From Odobenus rosmarus divergens (lineage: Eukaryota; Chordata; Mammalia; Carnivora; Odobenidae): a stretch of DNA of 64,000 nucleotides. Shown piece by piece: positions 1 through 9,930 of the stretch (the stretch's first letter is position 1; each line of letters begins with the position of its first letter). The notes beneath the pieces were generated by a model that was not told the DNA's origin, did not search any database, and saw only the letters and a list, made by a program, of their open reading frames with translations. The stretch lies in assembly GCF_000321225.1 (NCBI RefSeq), contig NW_004450483.1:336347-400346 (forward strand), written 5' to 3'. A program made the position numbers and the translations under genes.

Positions 1-147
1 TTTGAGAGAGAGAGAGAGAGAATCTCCAGCAGACTCCCCACTTGAGCATGGAGCCCGACACACGGCTTGATCTCACAACCCTGAGATCATGAGCTGAGCC
101 GAAATCAAGAGCTGGACGCTTAACCAACTGAGCCACTGAGGTGTCCC
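1..147 (-). mobile_element. SINEC (tRNA-Lys SINE), cut by window start
   Basis: This is an antisense carnivore SINE. The GAGAGA-rich tail region is followed by the SINE body and the reversed tRNA-derived head (ACTGAGCCACTGAGG...GTCCC). The poly-T end lies beyond the window edge. Divergence is moderate, which suggests an older copy. Confidence 0.85.
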
Positions 148-229
148 AGGCAGATCCTTTTAATGCACCCAAATTGTATCTGCTAGAGATTAAGTTCACT
201 ACTTAAGTGTTTGAGTATGTTAGAAGAGC

Positions 230-335
230 AAGAAACCTTAGAGGTCCTTTATAGTTTATGCCCCCATTCTATAGATAAGAACACTGAGGCCCAAAGAGGA
301 AAGAATTTGGTAAAGATGTTTAGCTAGTATCCTAC
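230..335 (-). repeat. MIR-like fragment
   Basis: The order 'CCCCATTCTATAGATAAGAACACTG' to 'AGGCCCAAAGAGG' resembles the reverse core of MIR (cccattttacagatgaggaaactgaggc). It is short and diverged. The rest of 148-399 shows nothing I recognise. Confidence 0.45.
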
Positions 336-399
336 ATGCTCTGGATTGATGGGTATTCCCACTTACTCTGCTTTATTTACTCTGCCTTCAATTGAACTA

Positions 400-775
400 T
401 TCAGTTGTAACAACAAACCTAGGCAATGGTCATTAATTACTGCTAACTTCACAAAGAGAGACAATTAGAAGTTATGTGCGTCCTGATGGACGTATGAAGT
501 AGTTCTGCCAAAAAATTCAAACTTGAATCAGAATAAGGCATACAGTATTATCAAGTACCTAAGGGGTAGAAGAATATGACTCCCAGGAATACAATCAGAA
601 AAATCTAGAATGTGGGAAATATGTAGGGTAAATAACTAGTTTTCTGCAATTAATAAATATCAAGGAAAAATGAGATGGGGGGGATCTAAAGAGACCTAAG
701 AGACAAATAACTCAAATGTAATGTACTGGCATTTGGATCCTGATTTGCACAAACTGTAATAAAAAAAAATCATAT
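400..775 (+). mobile_element. Ancient L1M 3'-end fragment
   Basis: The sequence follows the old mammalian L1M 3' region in sense: 'CTAGGCAATGGTCATTAA', then 'TCCTGATGGACGTA', 'TCTAGAATGTGGGA', 'AAGAGACCTAAGAGACAAAT' and 'TTTGGATCCTGATTTGCAC'. The same family occurs in antisense at 61990-63170, which supports the assignment. Confidence 0.65.
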
Positions 776-3775
776 GACAGATACATTAATACCAAGCTTA
801 TAGAAAAAAGGATCAAAAGAGAACAGTATGAACAATTGAATGCCAACAAATTAGATAACTTAGATGAAATGGATACATTCCTAGAAAGACATGAAGTACT
901 GAAACTGATTCAAGAAGAAATGGAACATCTGAATACACCTATAACAAGAGATTAGCAATAAAAGAACAAAACAAGCAAAATAAAACTATGCACAAAGAAA
1001 AACCATGGCTCAGATGGCTTCACTGGTGAATTCTATAAAACATTTAAAAAACAATAAATGTCAATACTTCATAAACTCTTCCAAAAACCACACAAAAAAA
1101 CAAAAACAAAAACAGACGAGGAGGGCATCTTTCCCAACTCATTCTGTGTGGCCCTATTACTCTGATACCAAAATCAAAGAAATCACCAGAAAATTAGAGA
1201 CTAATATCCCTTATGAATATAGATACAAAAGTCTTCAACATATGGCAACAAATCAAAATTCAGCAACACATAAAAAGGATTATAACACCATTACCAAGTG
1301 GGATTTATCCCAGGAACAGAAAGTTGGTTTGATACCTGAAAATCAATTAATATTAATAGAATAAAGGACAAGTCACATTATCATCAAAACAGACACAGAA
1401 AATCCAAAAGCCTTTAATGATAATGAGAAAATACTCAACAAACCAGGACTAAAGGAAAACATCCTCAATCTGATAAAGGTCATATATAAAAACTCCACAG
1501 CTAATATCATATTTAATGGTAAAAGACTGAATGCTTAAGATCAGGAACAAGACAAGGATGTCCGCTCTCACCATTTCAATTCAACATTGTACTAGAGGTT
1601 CTAGCTGGGAAAAAATCAGTCAAGAAAATGTAATAAAAGGGATACAGACTGGAAAGGAAGAAGCAAAAACAATCTCTATTTGCAAATGACGTGATTTTGT
1701 ATCTAGAAAATGCTCAGGAATCCACAAAAAAAATAATCAATGAGTTGGGCAAGGTTGCAGGATACAAGGTCAATATGCAAAAATTAATTGTATTTCTATA
1801 CAATTGCAATGAATAATCTGAAAACGAAATAAAGAAAAACAATTCCATTTACAATAGCATCAAAAAGGAAATATATAAGAATAGATTTAATAAATGAAGT
1901 GCAGAACTTATACTAGGAAAACTACAAAACACTGTTGAAAGCAACTAATGATGATCTAAATGAATGGAAAGACATTCCATGATCATGAACCAAAAGACTT
2001 ATTATTAAAATGGCAATACTCTTCAAATTTATTTCCAGATTCAGTAAATTCCTATCAAAATCACAACTGCATTTTTTTTTCAGAAATGGACAAACTGATT
2101 GGAAAATTTATATGGAAATTCAAGGAATCCCAAATAGCCAAAACAACTGGAAACGAAAAACAAAGGTAAGGACTCACATTGCCCAATTTCACAAACTCTA
2201 AGCTACAGTAATCGAAACAGTGTGTACTGCCATAAAAATACACATATACATTGACAGAATAGATTTAGAGTCCAAAAATAAACTCATACATTTATAGTCA
2301 ACTGGTTTTGGACAAGGGTGCCAACACAATGCAATGAAGAATGGGCTTTTCAACAAATGGTGGTGAGACAACTGGAAACCTACATGTAAAAGAACGAAGT
2401 TGGACCCCTACCTCAGGCCATATATAAAAATTAACTTAAAATAGATCAAAGACCTAAATGTAGGAGCCAAAAGTATAAGACTCTAAGAAAACACAGGATT
2501 ACACAATGGTTTCTCAGATAAGATACCGAAAACACAACCACAAAAGAAAAAGAAGATAAATTGGACAAAATGGCAAACGTTTGTGCTTTGGAGGGTATCA
2601 TCAAGAAAGTAAAAAGACAACCCACTGGATATGAGAAAATATTTGCCAATCATATATCTGCTGAGGGACTTAAATCTAGACTATTTAAAGAAACTTTATA
2701 GCTCAATAAAAGGACAACACAATTTAAAAAGTGGGCAAAGCATTAGAATAGACATTTCTCAGATGAGATATACAAGATGGCCAATATGCAACAAAAAGAT
2801 GATTAGTCATCAGGGAAATGCAAATCAAAGCCACAATGAATATCACTATACACCCAATAGGATAAGTATAATAAAAAAGACAGATAATAACAAGTGTCGC
2901 TGAGGATGTCTCCACTAGAACCCTCATATTCTGTTGGTGGGAATGTAAAATGGGATCTTCACCATGGAAAAGAGTCTGGCCATTCCTGAAAAGGTTAAAC
3001 ATACAGTTATTATATGATCCAGCAATTCCAAACCTACACATATATTCAAGAAAACTGAAAACATATGTCCACATGAAGTCTTGTAATAGATGCTCCTTGC
3101 AGCATTATTCACAATAGCCAAAAAGTAGTTCGGAACAACCCAATGTCCATCAACTAATGTGTGGATAAACAAAATGTGGTATATTTACATATAAATGAGT
3201 TTTACTTGACAATAAAAAAAAATGAAGTACTGTCACATGCTACAGTATAGATGAACCTTGAAAACATGCTAAGTGAAGGAAGCCAGTCATATATTGTAGG
3301 ATTCTATTTATATGAAATGTCCGGGATAGGAAAATCCTTAGAGACAAAAAAGTAGTGGTTGCCTGGGGCTGGTGGGTTGGGGAAAAATGGTAGTGAGTAC
3401 TGATAGGTATAGGGTTTCTTTTTGGGCTGATGATGCTGTTTTAAAATGGATTGTAGGGGTACCTGGGTGGTGCAGTCTGTTAAGCATCCGACTCTTGGTT
3501 TTGGCTCAGGTCCTGATCTCAGGGTTGTGAGATCGAGCCCTGTGTCCCACTGCCCACTCAGTGTGGAGTCGGCTTCAGATTCTCTCTCTCTCTCTCCCTC
3601 TGCCCTTCCTACTAATGCTCTCTCTAAAATAATCTTTAAAAAAAGATGGGTTGTAGTGATGATTGTAGAGCTCTTTGAATGTACTAGACTGTTGAATTAT
3701 GTACTTTAAATGGATGAATTGTATAGTATTTGAATTATATCTAGGTAAACCTGGTAGCAAAAAAAATTATGAAAC
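760..3775 (+). mobile_element. LINE-1 fragment (ORF2 RT to 3' end), degenerate
   Basis: Degenerate L1 ORF2 can be read in shifting frames. Around 830-960 it gives '[17 protein letters not shown]'. Around 1510-1700 it gives the RT core 'NIIFNGKRL', then '[12 protein letters not shown]', then 'LFANDVILYLE'. The polymerase box is therefore FAND instead of the catalytic FADD. Stops and frameshifts make it dead. A late-L1 3' end follows (to about 3775) and is interrupted by the SINE at 3457-3645. It has no 5' half, so it is 5'-truncated or eroded. Confidence 0.9.
3457..3645 (+). mobile_element. SINEC inserted in L1 3' end
   Basis: A sense SINE starting 'GGGTACCTGGGTGGTGCAG' and ending in an A-rich tail (AAAATAATCTTTAAAAAA). 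The target-site duplication is ATGGATTGTAG (3446-3456) and ATGGGTTGTAG (3646-3656). The L1 3' end continues on both sides. Confidence 0.9.
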
Positions 3776-4530
3776 AATTAGGGAAATCTGAAGATTGGGT
3801 AGACCATGATACTAGGTCTTGTTAACTTTTTAGGTATGATGGTAGTATTGAAGTTATTTTCATTTAAGGGAAAATCTTATCTTTTAGAAATACTAAAATA
3901 TTTGTGGATGAAATAATTTAAAAGATTATTCTCTTGACCCTACCTATTCCTTGAAGTATTACTCCACTTTTCTCCCCCCCTCCTCCCCGGCTTCCCCGCC
4001 CAGTTATCTATCCTCCCTCTTTCCAATTCTGTTCCTACCACTCTCTTTTGTACCCATTCCGATCAGGCTTCCATCCTCACCCCTCCAACGTTATGGCCAA
4101 CAATTATAGCCCAATGGCAATTGACTTGGTTGCTCTTCCTGGTTTCCCTTTATTTCAGTGGCTGACCTTTCTTTCTCCTTTGTTGGTTTCATTACCATCT
4201 CAGTCCTTAAATGCTAGAGTGCTCCAGGGCTCAGTCTTTATTTATTCTTTAGGACTCAGTCTTCAGATAACTTTCTCAAATTTCTGTCTATACTTAATTA
4301 TCTAGATGATCTCATGGCTTTTAATACTATGTGTTTGTGTCTCCCAAATTTATATACCCAGCCTAGACCTTTCTTCTGAACTCCAGATTCAAATATCTAA
4401 CTGCCTTGATATTCCCATGTGCTAATTTAATAGGCATTTCATTGTTTGGTTTTGTTTTGTTTTTTTTAAAAGTAGGCGCCACACCCAGTGTGGAGCCCAA
4501 CATGGGGCTTAAACTCACGGCCCTGAGATC

Positions 4531-4681
4531 TTTTTTTTTTTAANNNNNNNNNNNNNNNNNNNNNNNNNNNNNNNNNNNNNNNNNNNNNNNNNNNNNNNNN
4601 NNNNNNNNNNNNNNNNNNACCCTGGGATCATGACCTGAGCTGAAGGCAGACGCTTAACCATCTGAGCCACCCAGGCGCCCG
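4531..4681 (-). mobile_element. Young SINEC nested inside the older SINEC
   Basis: An antisense SINE starting with poly-T and ending 'GAGCCACCCAGGCGCCCG'. The 16-bp target-site duplication TCACGGCCCTGAGATC (4515-4530 and 4682-4697) is perfect, implying a recent insertion. Most of its body is replaced by an N run (4544-4618), so its true length is unknown. Confidence 0.85.
4544..4618. other. Assembly gap (75 N)
   Basis: This is a run of undetermined bases inside the young nested SINE. The real missing length should be roughly the body of one SINE, not necessarily 75 bases. Confidence 0.99.
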
Positions 4682-5859
4682 TCACGGCCCTGAGATCTTG
4701 AGCTGAGCTCAAGAGTCAGACGCTTAACTAACTGAGCCATCAGGCACCCCTTAAAAGACATTTCAAACTTAACATCTCCAAAACTGAATTTCTTATTGCT
4801 TCCCATTCCCATCCTGCTCCTCCCGGTCTTTGCCACTTCAGTAGATGGCAACTCCATTCTTTAAACTGCTCAGTCAAAAATACTGGGAGTCCCCTTAACT
4901 CCCCTTTTGCTTACACCCTGCATCAATTTATCATATCCCATGTGCCATCCTGGCTGAATATATCCAAGACATCTCATCACTCCACTGCTTGCACTTTTCC
5001 CAAGCCACCACTGTCTCACTTGCAGAATTAATAGCCTCCTAAACCGTCCCTCTCGCTCCCCAACAATCTATTCTCAAAACTCCCTTACTCCCCAACAATC
5101 TATTCTCAAAACAGAAGCTAAAGTGATTCTTTAAAAATAGAAGTCAAATCATTTTATTTCTCTGCTCAAAACCTTCCAATGGCTTCCCCTCTCAGTAAAA
5201 GCCAACATTCTTACAATGCCCTGTAAATCCCCATGTAATTTGGCATCCTGTCCCCTCTGACCTCATTTCCTACTTTCTGCCTGCCACACTCTGCTTCTGT
5301 CACTCTGGCCTCCTTTCTGTGCTTAGAATGTAGTGTAGACATCCTCTTCCCTCAGAATGATTTCTGCACTAGCCATTCTTTCTACCTGGAAGGTTCTTCT
5401 CCCAAGGACATTTCTTGCTCCCTCACCTCCTTCAGATGCGTACTTAACGTATGTTTCTCAGAGGCCCCCACCCCACCAGTCCTATTTAAAAAGAAACTTC
5501 TTTCCCTATCCTCAGCACTCCTTATTTCTCCCTCACTGCTTCATTTTTTTCCCCTGTAACATTTATCCTGACACAGTTTATATTTTATTTACTATTTTAT
5601 TTTCTATCTCCTATGAGAACATGGATTCCCCACCCCCAAGTGTTTGGCACATAGTTGGTACACAATATTTCTAAGTGTATGAATGCTACTTAAAATGCAC
5701 TTATATTCTCTGCTTCACTGTTTACTGGTGCTAGCTTCATAAGCATTTGGGCATGCATCCCTGAGGAAGATGAGACTGACTGAATGGAAACACTGTCCAC
5801 TCGCTCAAGACTATGATATCTATCTTCATAAAGGAGACCAAAGCAGAGAATGGGAATTC

Positions 5860-6010
5860 TAGAAGTTGTTTTCAATTGCAGCCTTGGTATCAATAAGCCA
5901 TGTGACATTGGGCAAATTAGTTTTCCTTTCTGGCCATTTATTTTCTCCCCTGCCAAATGGATCATTGCTTTGAATGATCCGATAGGGCTTTTGAGAATGT
6001 AAAATGAAAC
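5860..6010 (+). repeat. MIR-like fragment
   Basis: 'AAGCCATGTGACATTGGGCAAATTAG' followed by a pyrimidine-rich segment resembles the MIR core (tgtgaccttgggcaagttac). It is diverged and the ends are uncertain. Confidence 0.5.
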
Positions 6011-6079
6011 ATGAAAGGTTGAGTAGGAAATGATGTGTTTTATTTTCTCTAGTACATACAAAAATATACATACCTGGCG

Positions 6080-6272
6080 TTTTATTTTTTATTTTTAAGA
6101 TTTTATTTGACAGAGAGAGACACAGTAAGAGAGGGAACACAAGCAGGGGGAACGGGAGAGGGAGAAGCAGGCTTCCCGTGAAGCAGGGAGCCCAACGTGG
6201 GGCTCAATCTCAGCACCCTGGGATCATGACCTGAGCTGAAGGCAGACGCTTAACGAGCCACCCAGGCGCCCC
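6080..6272 (-). mobile_element. SINEC
   Basis: Near-consensus antisense SINE: A/T-rich start 'TTTTTAAGATTTTATTTGAC', GGGAACACAAGCAGGGGG body and a 'CACCCAGGCGCCCC' end. The head has lost a few bases (TTAACGAGCCACCC). Directly after it, 6273-6305 is another SINE-tail-like piece, so two insertions probably abut here. Confidence 0.9.
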
Positions 6273-6453
6273 TATTTTATTTTAAGATTTTATTTATTTG
6301 AGAGCAATGAACGTACCTGGAATCAAACCTCAGAGTTCTTTTAGGGACCCTAGGCCATGCAGTTTTGCTGTGTTAAGCCCTTATAATACTAGTAATTTGA
6401 TTGTGAAAGTTCTTGATGTCAGCCTATTCTTTCTCCTGGGAATACTCACTCTT

Positions 6454-6638
6454 TTTTTTAAGATTTTATTTATTTATTTGAGAGCGAGAGCGAGAGAGCA
6501 CAAGCAGGGGAGGTAGAGGGGCAGAAGCAGACACTCTGCTGAGTAGGGAGCCCAACACAGGGGCTTGATCCCAGCACCTTGGGATCATGACCTTAGCCAA
6601 AGGCAGACGCTTAACTGACTGAGCCACTCAGGCGTCCC
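6454..6638 (-). mobile_element. SINEC
   Basis: Antisense SINE with poly-T start and 'GAGCCACTCAGGCGTCCC' end. The target-site duplication ACTCACTCTT is perfect (6444-6453 and 6644-6653). Confidence 0.9.
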
Positions 6639-7087
6639 TGAAGACTCACTCTTAACATCTAAATTGTTTTCTTTCAATATCCTTGTCCAAGTCAGTGAGT
6701 AGTCAGTGCCCATGCATGTCCAGATCACATGGGAGTTTTGTTTCCTAATCATTTGTGTGTATGTGTGGTTGGTGAGTCTTCCCACAGCCCATCAGTAACC
6801 CAGAACCTTGATTTTCTCACTGGTAACTGTGGTGAATAACAATGGACTCATGTTTATTTTGATGGATTCAATGACGTATCAATACTTTACATAAAACAGT
6901 AGTACAATGCCTGGGATATCTTAGAGCCTCCATAAATTCTCTGTAAAAATGGAGTATGTATTGAGCTTCTACTGCCAGGGTCACTTCCTAAAACAGTTCT
7001 TTTACCGTATTACTATCCCCAGTCCAGGACCTGAAACAATTCGGCTTTCTCTACTTGGTTTCTAAGTCTTCCCCATCCTACTGAAAG

Positions 7088-7775
7088 CAGAGTCTCAGAG
7101 ATATCTGTACACCCATGTTCATAGCAGCATTATTCACCCTAGTCAAAAGGTGTAATTAACCCAAGTATCTATTATGGTATACAAACACAATAGAATATAA
7201 TTCAGCCTTAAAAAGTAAGAAATTCTGACACATGCTGCAACATTGAAGATCCTCCAGGACCTTATGCTGAATGATGTAAGCCCGTTACAAAGAGACAAAC
7301 ACTGTATGATTCCACTTGTATGAGATATCTGAGTTGTCCAATTCAGTGACATAAGTAAAATGGTGGTTGCCAGGACTTGGGGGAGTGGGGAATGAGTTGT
7401 TTAATAGGTATAGAGTTGCTGTTTTAGAAGATGAAAAGAGGGGATACCTGGGTGACTCAGTAGGTTAAATGTCTGCCTTCAGCTAGGGTCGTGGTCCTGG
7501 GATTGAGCCCCCACATCGGGTTCCCTGCTCAGCCAGGAGCCTGCTTCTCCTTCTGCTCTCCCTGCTCGTGCTCGATCTCTCTCTGACAAATGAATAAATT
7601 TCTGACAAATAAATAAATACAATCTTAAAAAAAAAAAAACATGGAAAAGAGTTCTGGAGATGGTTGCCCAGCAATGTAAATGTACTTAACTCTACTGACC
7701 TATGTAGTTAAGAGTGGTTAAAGTGGCAAATTTTGTGTTATGTGTATGCTACCATAATTTAAAGTTAAAAAACAA
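7088..7775 (+). mobile_element. L1 3'-end fragment
   Basis: The sense L1 3' region starts at 'CTGTACACCCATGTTCATAG'. It continues through 'GAATATAATTCAGCCTTAAAAAG', the 'GTGGTTGCCAGGACTTGG' 3'UTR and a weak A-rich end. It is interrupted by the SINE at 7441-7640. Confidence 0.8.
7441..7640 (+). mobile_element. SINEC inserted in L1 3' end
   Basis: A sense SINE (GGGATACCTGGGTGACTCAG ... AAATAAATACAATCTT plus poly-A). The flanks ATGAAAAGAG (7431-7440) and ATGGAAAAGAG (7641-7651) are the target-site duplication. Confidence 0.9.
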
Positions 7776-7839
7776 ATTCCCCATCCTAGTTTTCAAACCT
7801 TACTCTTCCCCTGTATTCCACACCCCCCACCCCTTTTTC

Positions 7840-8190
7840 AAGTTACTGCTCTCTACATTGTACTCCCAGCAAAGCACTTCCTTTTCAGCCTTTGCCCCAA
7901 GGAGTTTCTTCTCTGGAATGCTTTCATCATCACCCATCAAAAAAGGTTCCATTTTCAAAAGGTTGTCTGTGCTTTCGCCCCGAAGATAGGTTTACCTTTT
8001 CTAGATCCAACCAAAAGTCACATCCTCCATGACATGCCTACACCTTCAGACTGGAGTCCTTTCCCTGTCCTGCACTGCAGAGAGGAGCAAACACATGGCT
8101 TTACCGTTTTACCTTCGTCTCTCCTACCGTAACATCCAAGCTCCTGAGTATCAGGGGCATTTTCTCACCATTCTCCCGCACCCCTCTTCT
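7840..8190 (+). repeat. Probable L2 3' fragment
   Basis: The segment 'CAGCCTTTGCCCCAAGGAG', 'CTGGAATGCTTTC', 'CACATCCTCCATGACATGCC' has the order and wording of an L2 3' part in sense, but is diverged. 8191-8470 holds no recognisable element. Confidence 0.5.
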
Positions 8191-9101
8191 AACACAAACA
8201 CACTCACTCCACCACCACGGAACTCGGCATTCAAGAGCTCCCAGTGAAAACTCAATTCGTTGGGCATCGAGATGGAGGGAAGTCAACTCACACTCCCAAA
8301 GAGTGATTTCGTCGACGCAGTGTATAATTTCACACAAAAGCTCTCAGTGTCAAATTACCTCCGAACATAAGGGTTTGACGCTGCAAAACTGCGGGTCCTT
8401 GGGGAATCCTTAAAGGCAGCCCAATAATTTGCACAGCTTTCTACCCTCTGAAACACGTTCTCACGTGTCATCCGAAAGTAATGCGAGAGGGAAGACAGAA
8501 GCCGCGTTACTTGCGGAGGCGCTCAAGTAAGAAAGGGGTTGTGGCTGGCCGTTTCAAAAGTCTCCGAGGCCTCAACGGGGCCGACTGCGCTCCCAGAAGA
8601 GCGAAGAACCGTTAAAAATTCGTGCTTCCGGCTCAAGTGTCGGCGCCTAATTGAGAAGGGAAGAGAGAATAGACGCAAGCCCGGGTACGGAAAGTCGCAG
8701 GGCACAGTTTCCTTCAACCTAGTCGCCCGATGGTGGGGGCGGGACGCGCGTAACCCAGAAGTGAAAGTCCGTTTCCTTCAGGTATTAGACCCCGACCACA
8801 GGAAGTCCCGGCCGGACTTTTATCCAGGCTTTCCTGACTCCCCCTTAGCTCTATTCACTGCACTGCCTGCATTGTGGTGCTGTGTCGCCGCGGGCCCTTA
8901 CATCCACCCTCATGGCCTAGCCTGAGTTTTGCCGCAACTTCCCAGGGACCCCAGCAGAACCCTGGCCACCCTTCCCTTAAAGAACCTTTACCCTACGGGT
9001 CCCCATCGGGGTCAATTAACGTTCTCGGAGGGGGCAGAAACTCCCGGCATTTGCAGCTCCCAAAGCCCAGCGCAGCCAGGCCGGCGCCTGCGCGGGGCGT
9101 T

Positions 9102-9150
9102 ACCATAGAGAGCAGCCGCCTCTCTGGTCTCGGTTTGCCCTCTCTATGGT
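9102..9150. promoter_or_regulatory. 11-bp perfect inverted repeat in promoter
   Basis: ACCATAGAGAG (9102-9112) is mirrored exactly by CTCTCTATGGT (9140-9150) across a 27-bp spacer. Each arm contains a CCAT core. The left arm is preceded by GTT, giving an RFX X-box-like GTTACCATAG. Function is inferred only. Confidence 0.5.
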
Positions 9151-9209
9151 CGAGCCGGGTCCGTGGCGGTAAAAGGGAGACTGCACTGCGCAGGCGCTCT
9201 CGGCTTCTA

Positions 9210-9230
9210 TTTTTTTTTTTTTTTTTTTTT
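9210..9230 (+). repeat. T21 homopolymer just upstream of exon 1
   Basis: Twenty-one consecutive T interrupt the CpG island about 30-110 nt upstream of the inferred first-exon donor. It could mark an eroded insertion or act as a nucleosome-excluding tract. Confidence 0.9.
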
Positions 9231-9322
9231 AATCCCCGCACCAAGCGCTTAACCTCATTGGGGTGGAGGAGAAGGCGGCGGCTGTCTGGTCCGCAGCGGC
9301 AACAGTAGCGAATAATACGACT
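9231..9322 (+). other. CLASP1: Probable CLASP1 non-coding exon 1 (start uncertain)
   Basis: The end is placed at the perfect donor CT|GTAAGTAC (GT at 9323). The preceding GGCGGCGGCTGTCTGG-type sequence has no ATG, as expected for a 5'UTR exon. The transcription start is not visible in sequence. I set the left edge just after the T tract, but transcription may start earlier in the island. Confidence is moderate because exon 1 of CLASP1 is not conserved at protein level and other donors could be used. Confidence 0.5.
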
Positions 9323-9930
9323 GTAAGTACCCGGTTAGGGCGAGGAGATTTAGACCCAGACCTCCGAGGCCTTTGCCCCCTCCCCTGCGGTGGCGGGCGC
9401 TGGGTCTGGGTGGGGGCGATGTCCAGCGCTGTCATCGGCTCTTGGGTACACTTTGGGGGGAGGGGGCGGCCCTTAGGTGGGAGCCGGGCGGGGAGCAGGA
9501 TGGGAGGGTTGTTTATCCACCCGGTAGGTCGCTGATCCCAGGCTGCTTTGCAAAGGGAGGAGGGGGCGGCTGTGGGGTCAGCCGGGCTTTGTGTGCCCCT
9601 CTTTCTTTTCCTCTCCCGGACCGCACCCGGGCCCCCTTCCTGACCCGAGTCTTCCCGGCCGAGTGGGAGAAGCCAGCGAACAGCCCAGTCGCGTTTGAAA
9701 AGAGCCCGGGATTGCGAGGGGAGGGGGCGAGGGAGAGAAACCCACAACAACTAGTCATCGGCGAGTGATGGGTGTGGAGAAAGATCCAGAGGGAAGGGGT
9801 GCCGGGGAGGCGGGCGGCCGGGGCTCCCAGCCGGGCCAGACAAAAGCTGAGCGAGCGTCGCCGAGCTGAGCTGGGGGCCGGGCGGGATGCAGAGGGTCCC
9901 TTGGTCCCTGGGGCCCGCTGAGAGCTTCTT

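Larger units (their letters stand above)
4442..4750 (-). mobile_element. Older SINEC inserted in L2 (host of a younger SINE)
   Basis: An antisense SINE of the short 'ACACCCAGTGTGGAGCCCA' type, ending 'AACTGAGCCATCAGGCACCCC'. It is flanked by TTAATAGGCATTTCA (4427-4441) and TTAAAAGACATTTCA (4751-4765), 13 of 15 identical, which is the expected target-site duplication. It is interrupted by the SINE at 4531-4681. Confidence 0.85.
4030..5690 (+). mobile_element. L2 LINE fragment (late ORF to 3' end)
   Basis: A long sense L2 remnant. 'GTGCTCCAGGGCTCAGTC' corresponds to the RT motif GVPQGSV. It is followed by the degraded stretch matching SQIYISSPDLS, 'TCCAAAACTGAATTTC', 'ATGGCAACTCCATTC', 'CAATGGCTTCCC', 'CTGGAAGGTTCTTCT', and the L2 3' end near 'TTTGGCACATAGTTGGTAC'. 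The element is split by the SINE cluster 4442-4750. A 25-bp direct repeat (5056-5080 and 5088-5112) marks a small internal duplication. It is not functional. Confidence 0.85.
8470..9930. promoter_or_regulatory. CLASP1: CpG island, CLASP1 promoter region
   Basis: GC- and CpG-rich DNA stands out sharply from the AT-rich flanks. Visible promoter-type sites are a GC box (GGGGGCGGGA near 8736), an ETS-like core (CAGGAAGT near 8799) and a ZNF143-like AAACTCCCGGCATTTGC (9038-9054). There is also an NRF1-like TGCGCAGGCGC (9187-9197), an inverted CCAAT (ATTGG near 9258), further GC boxes at 9461 and 9561, and no TATA box. This fits a housekeeping CpG-island promoter with dispersed starts. Motif assignments are by eye. 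The link to CLASP1 rests on it being the only CpG island upstream of the CLASP1 start exon on that strand. Confidence 0.8.
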
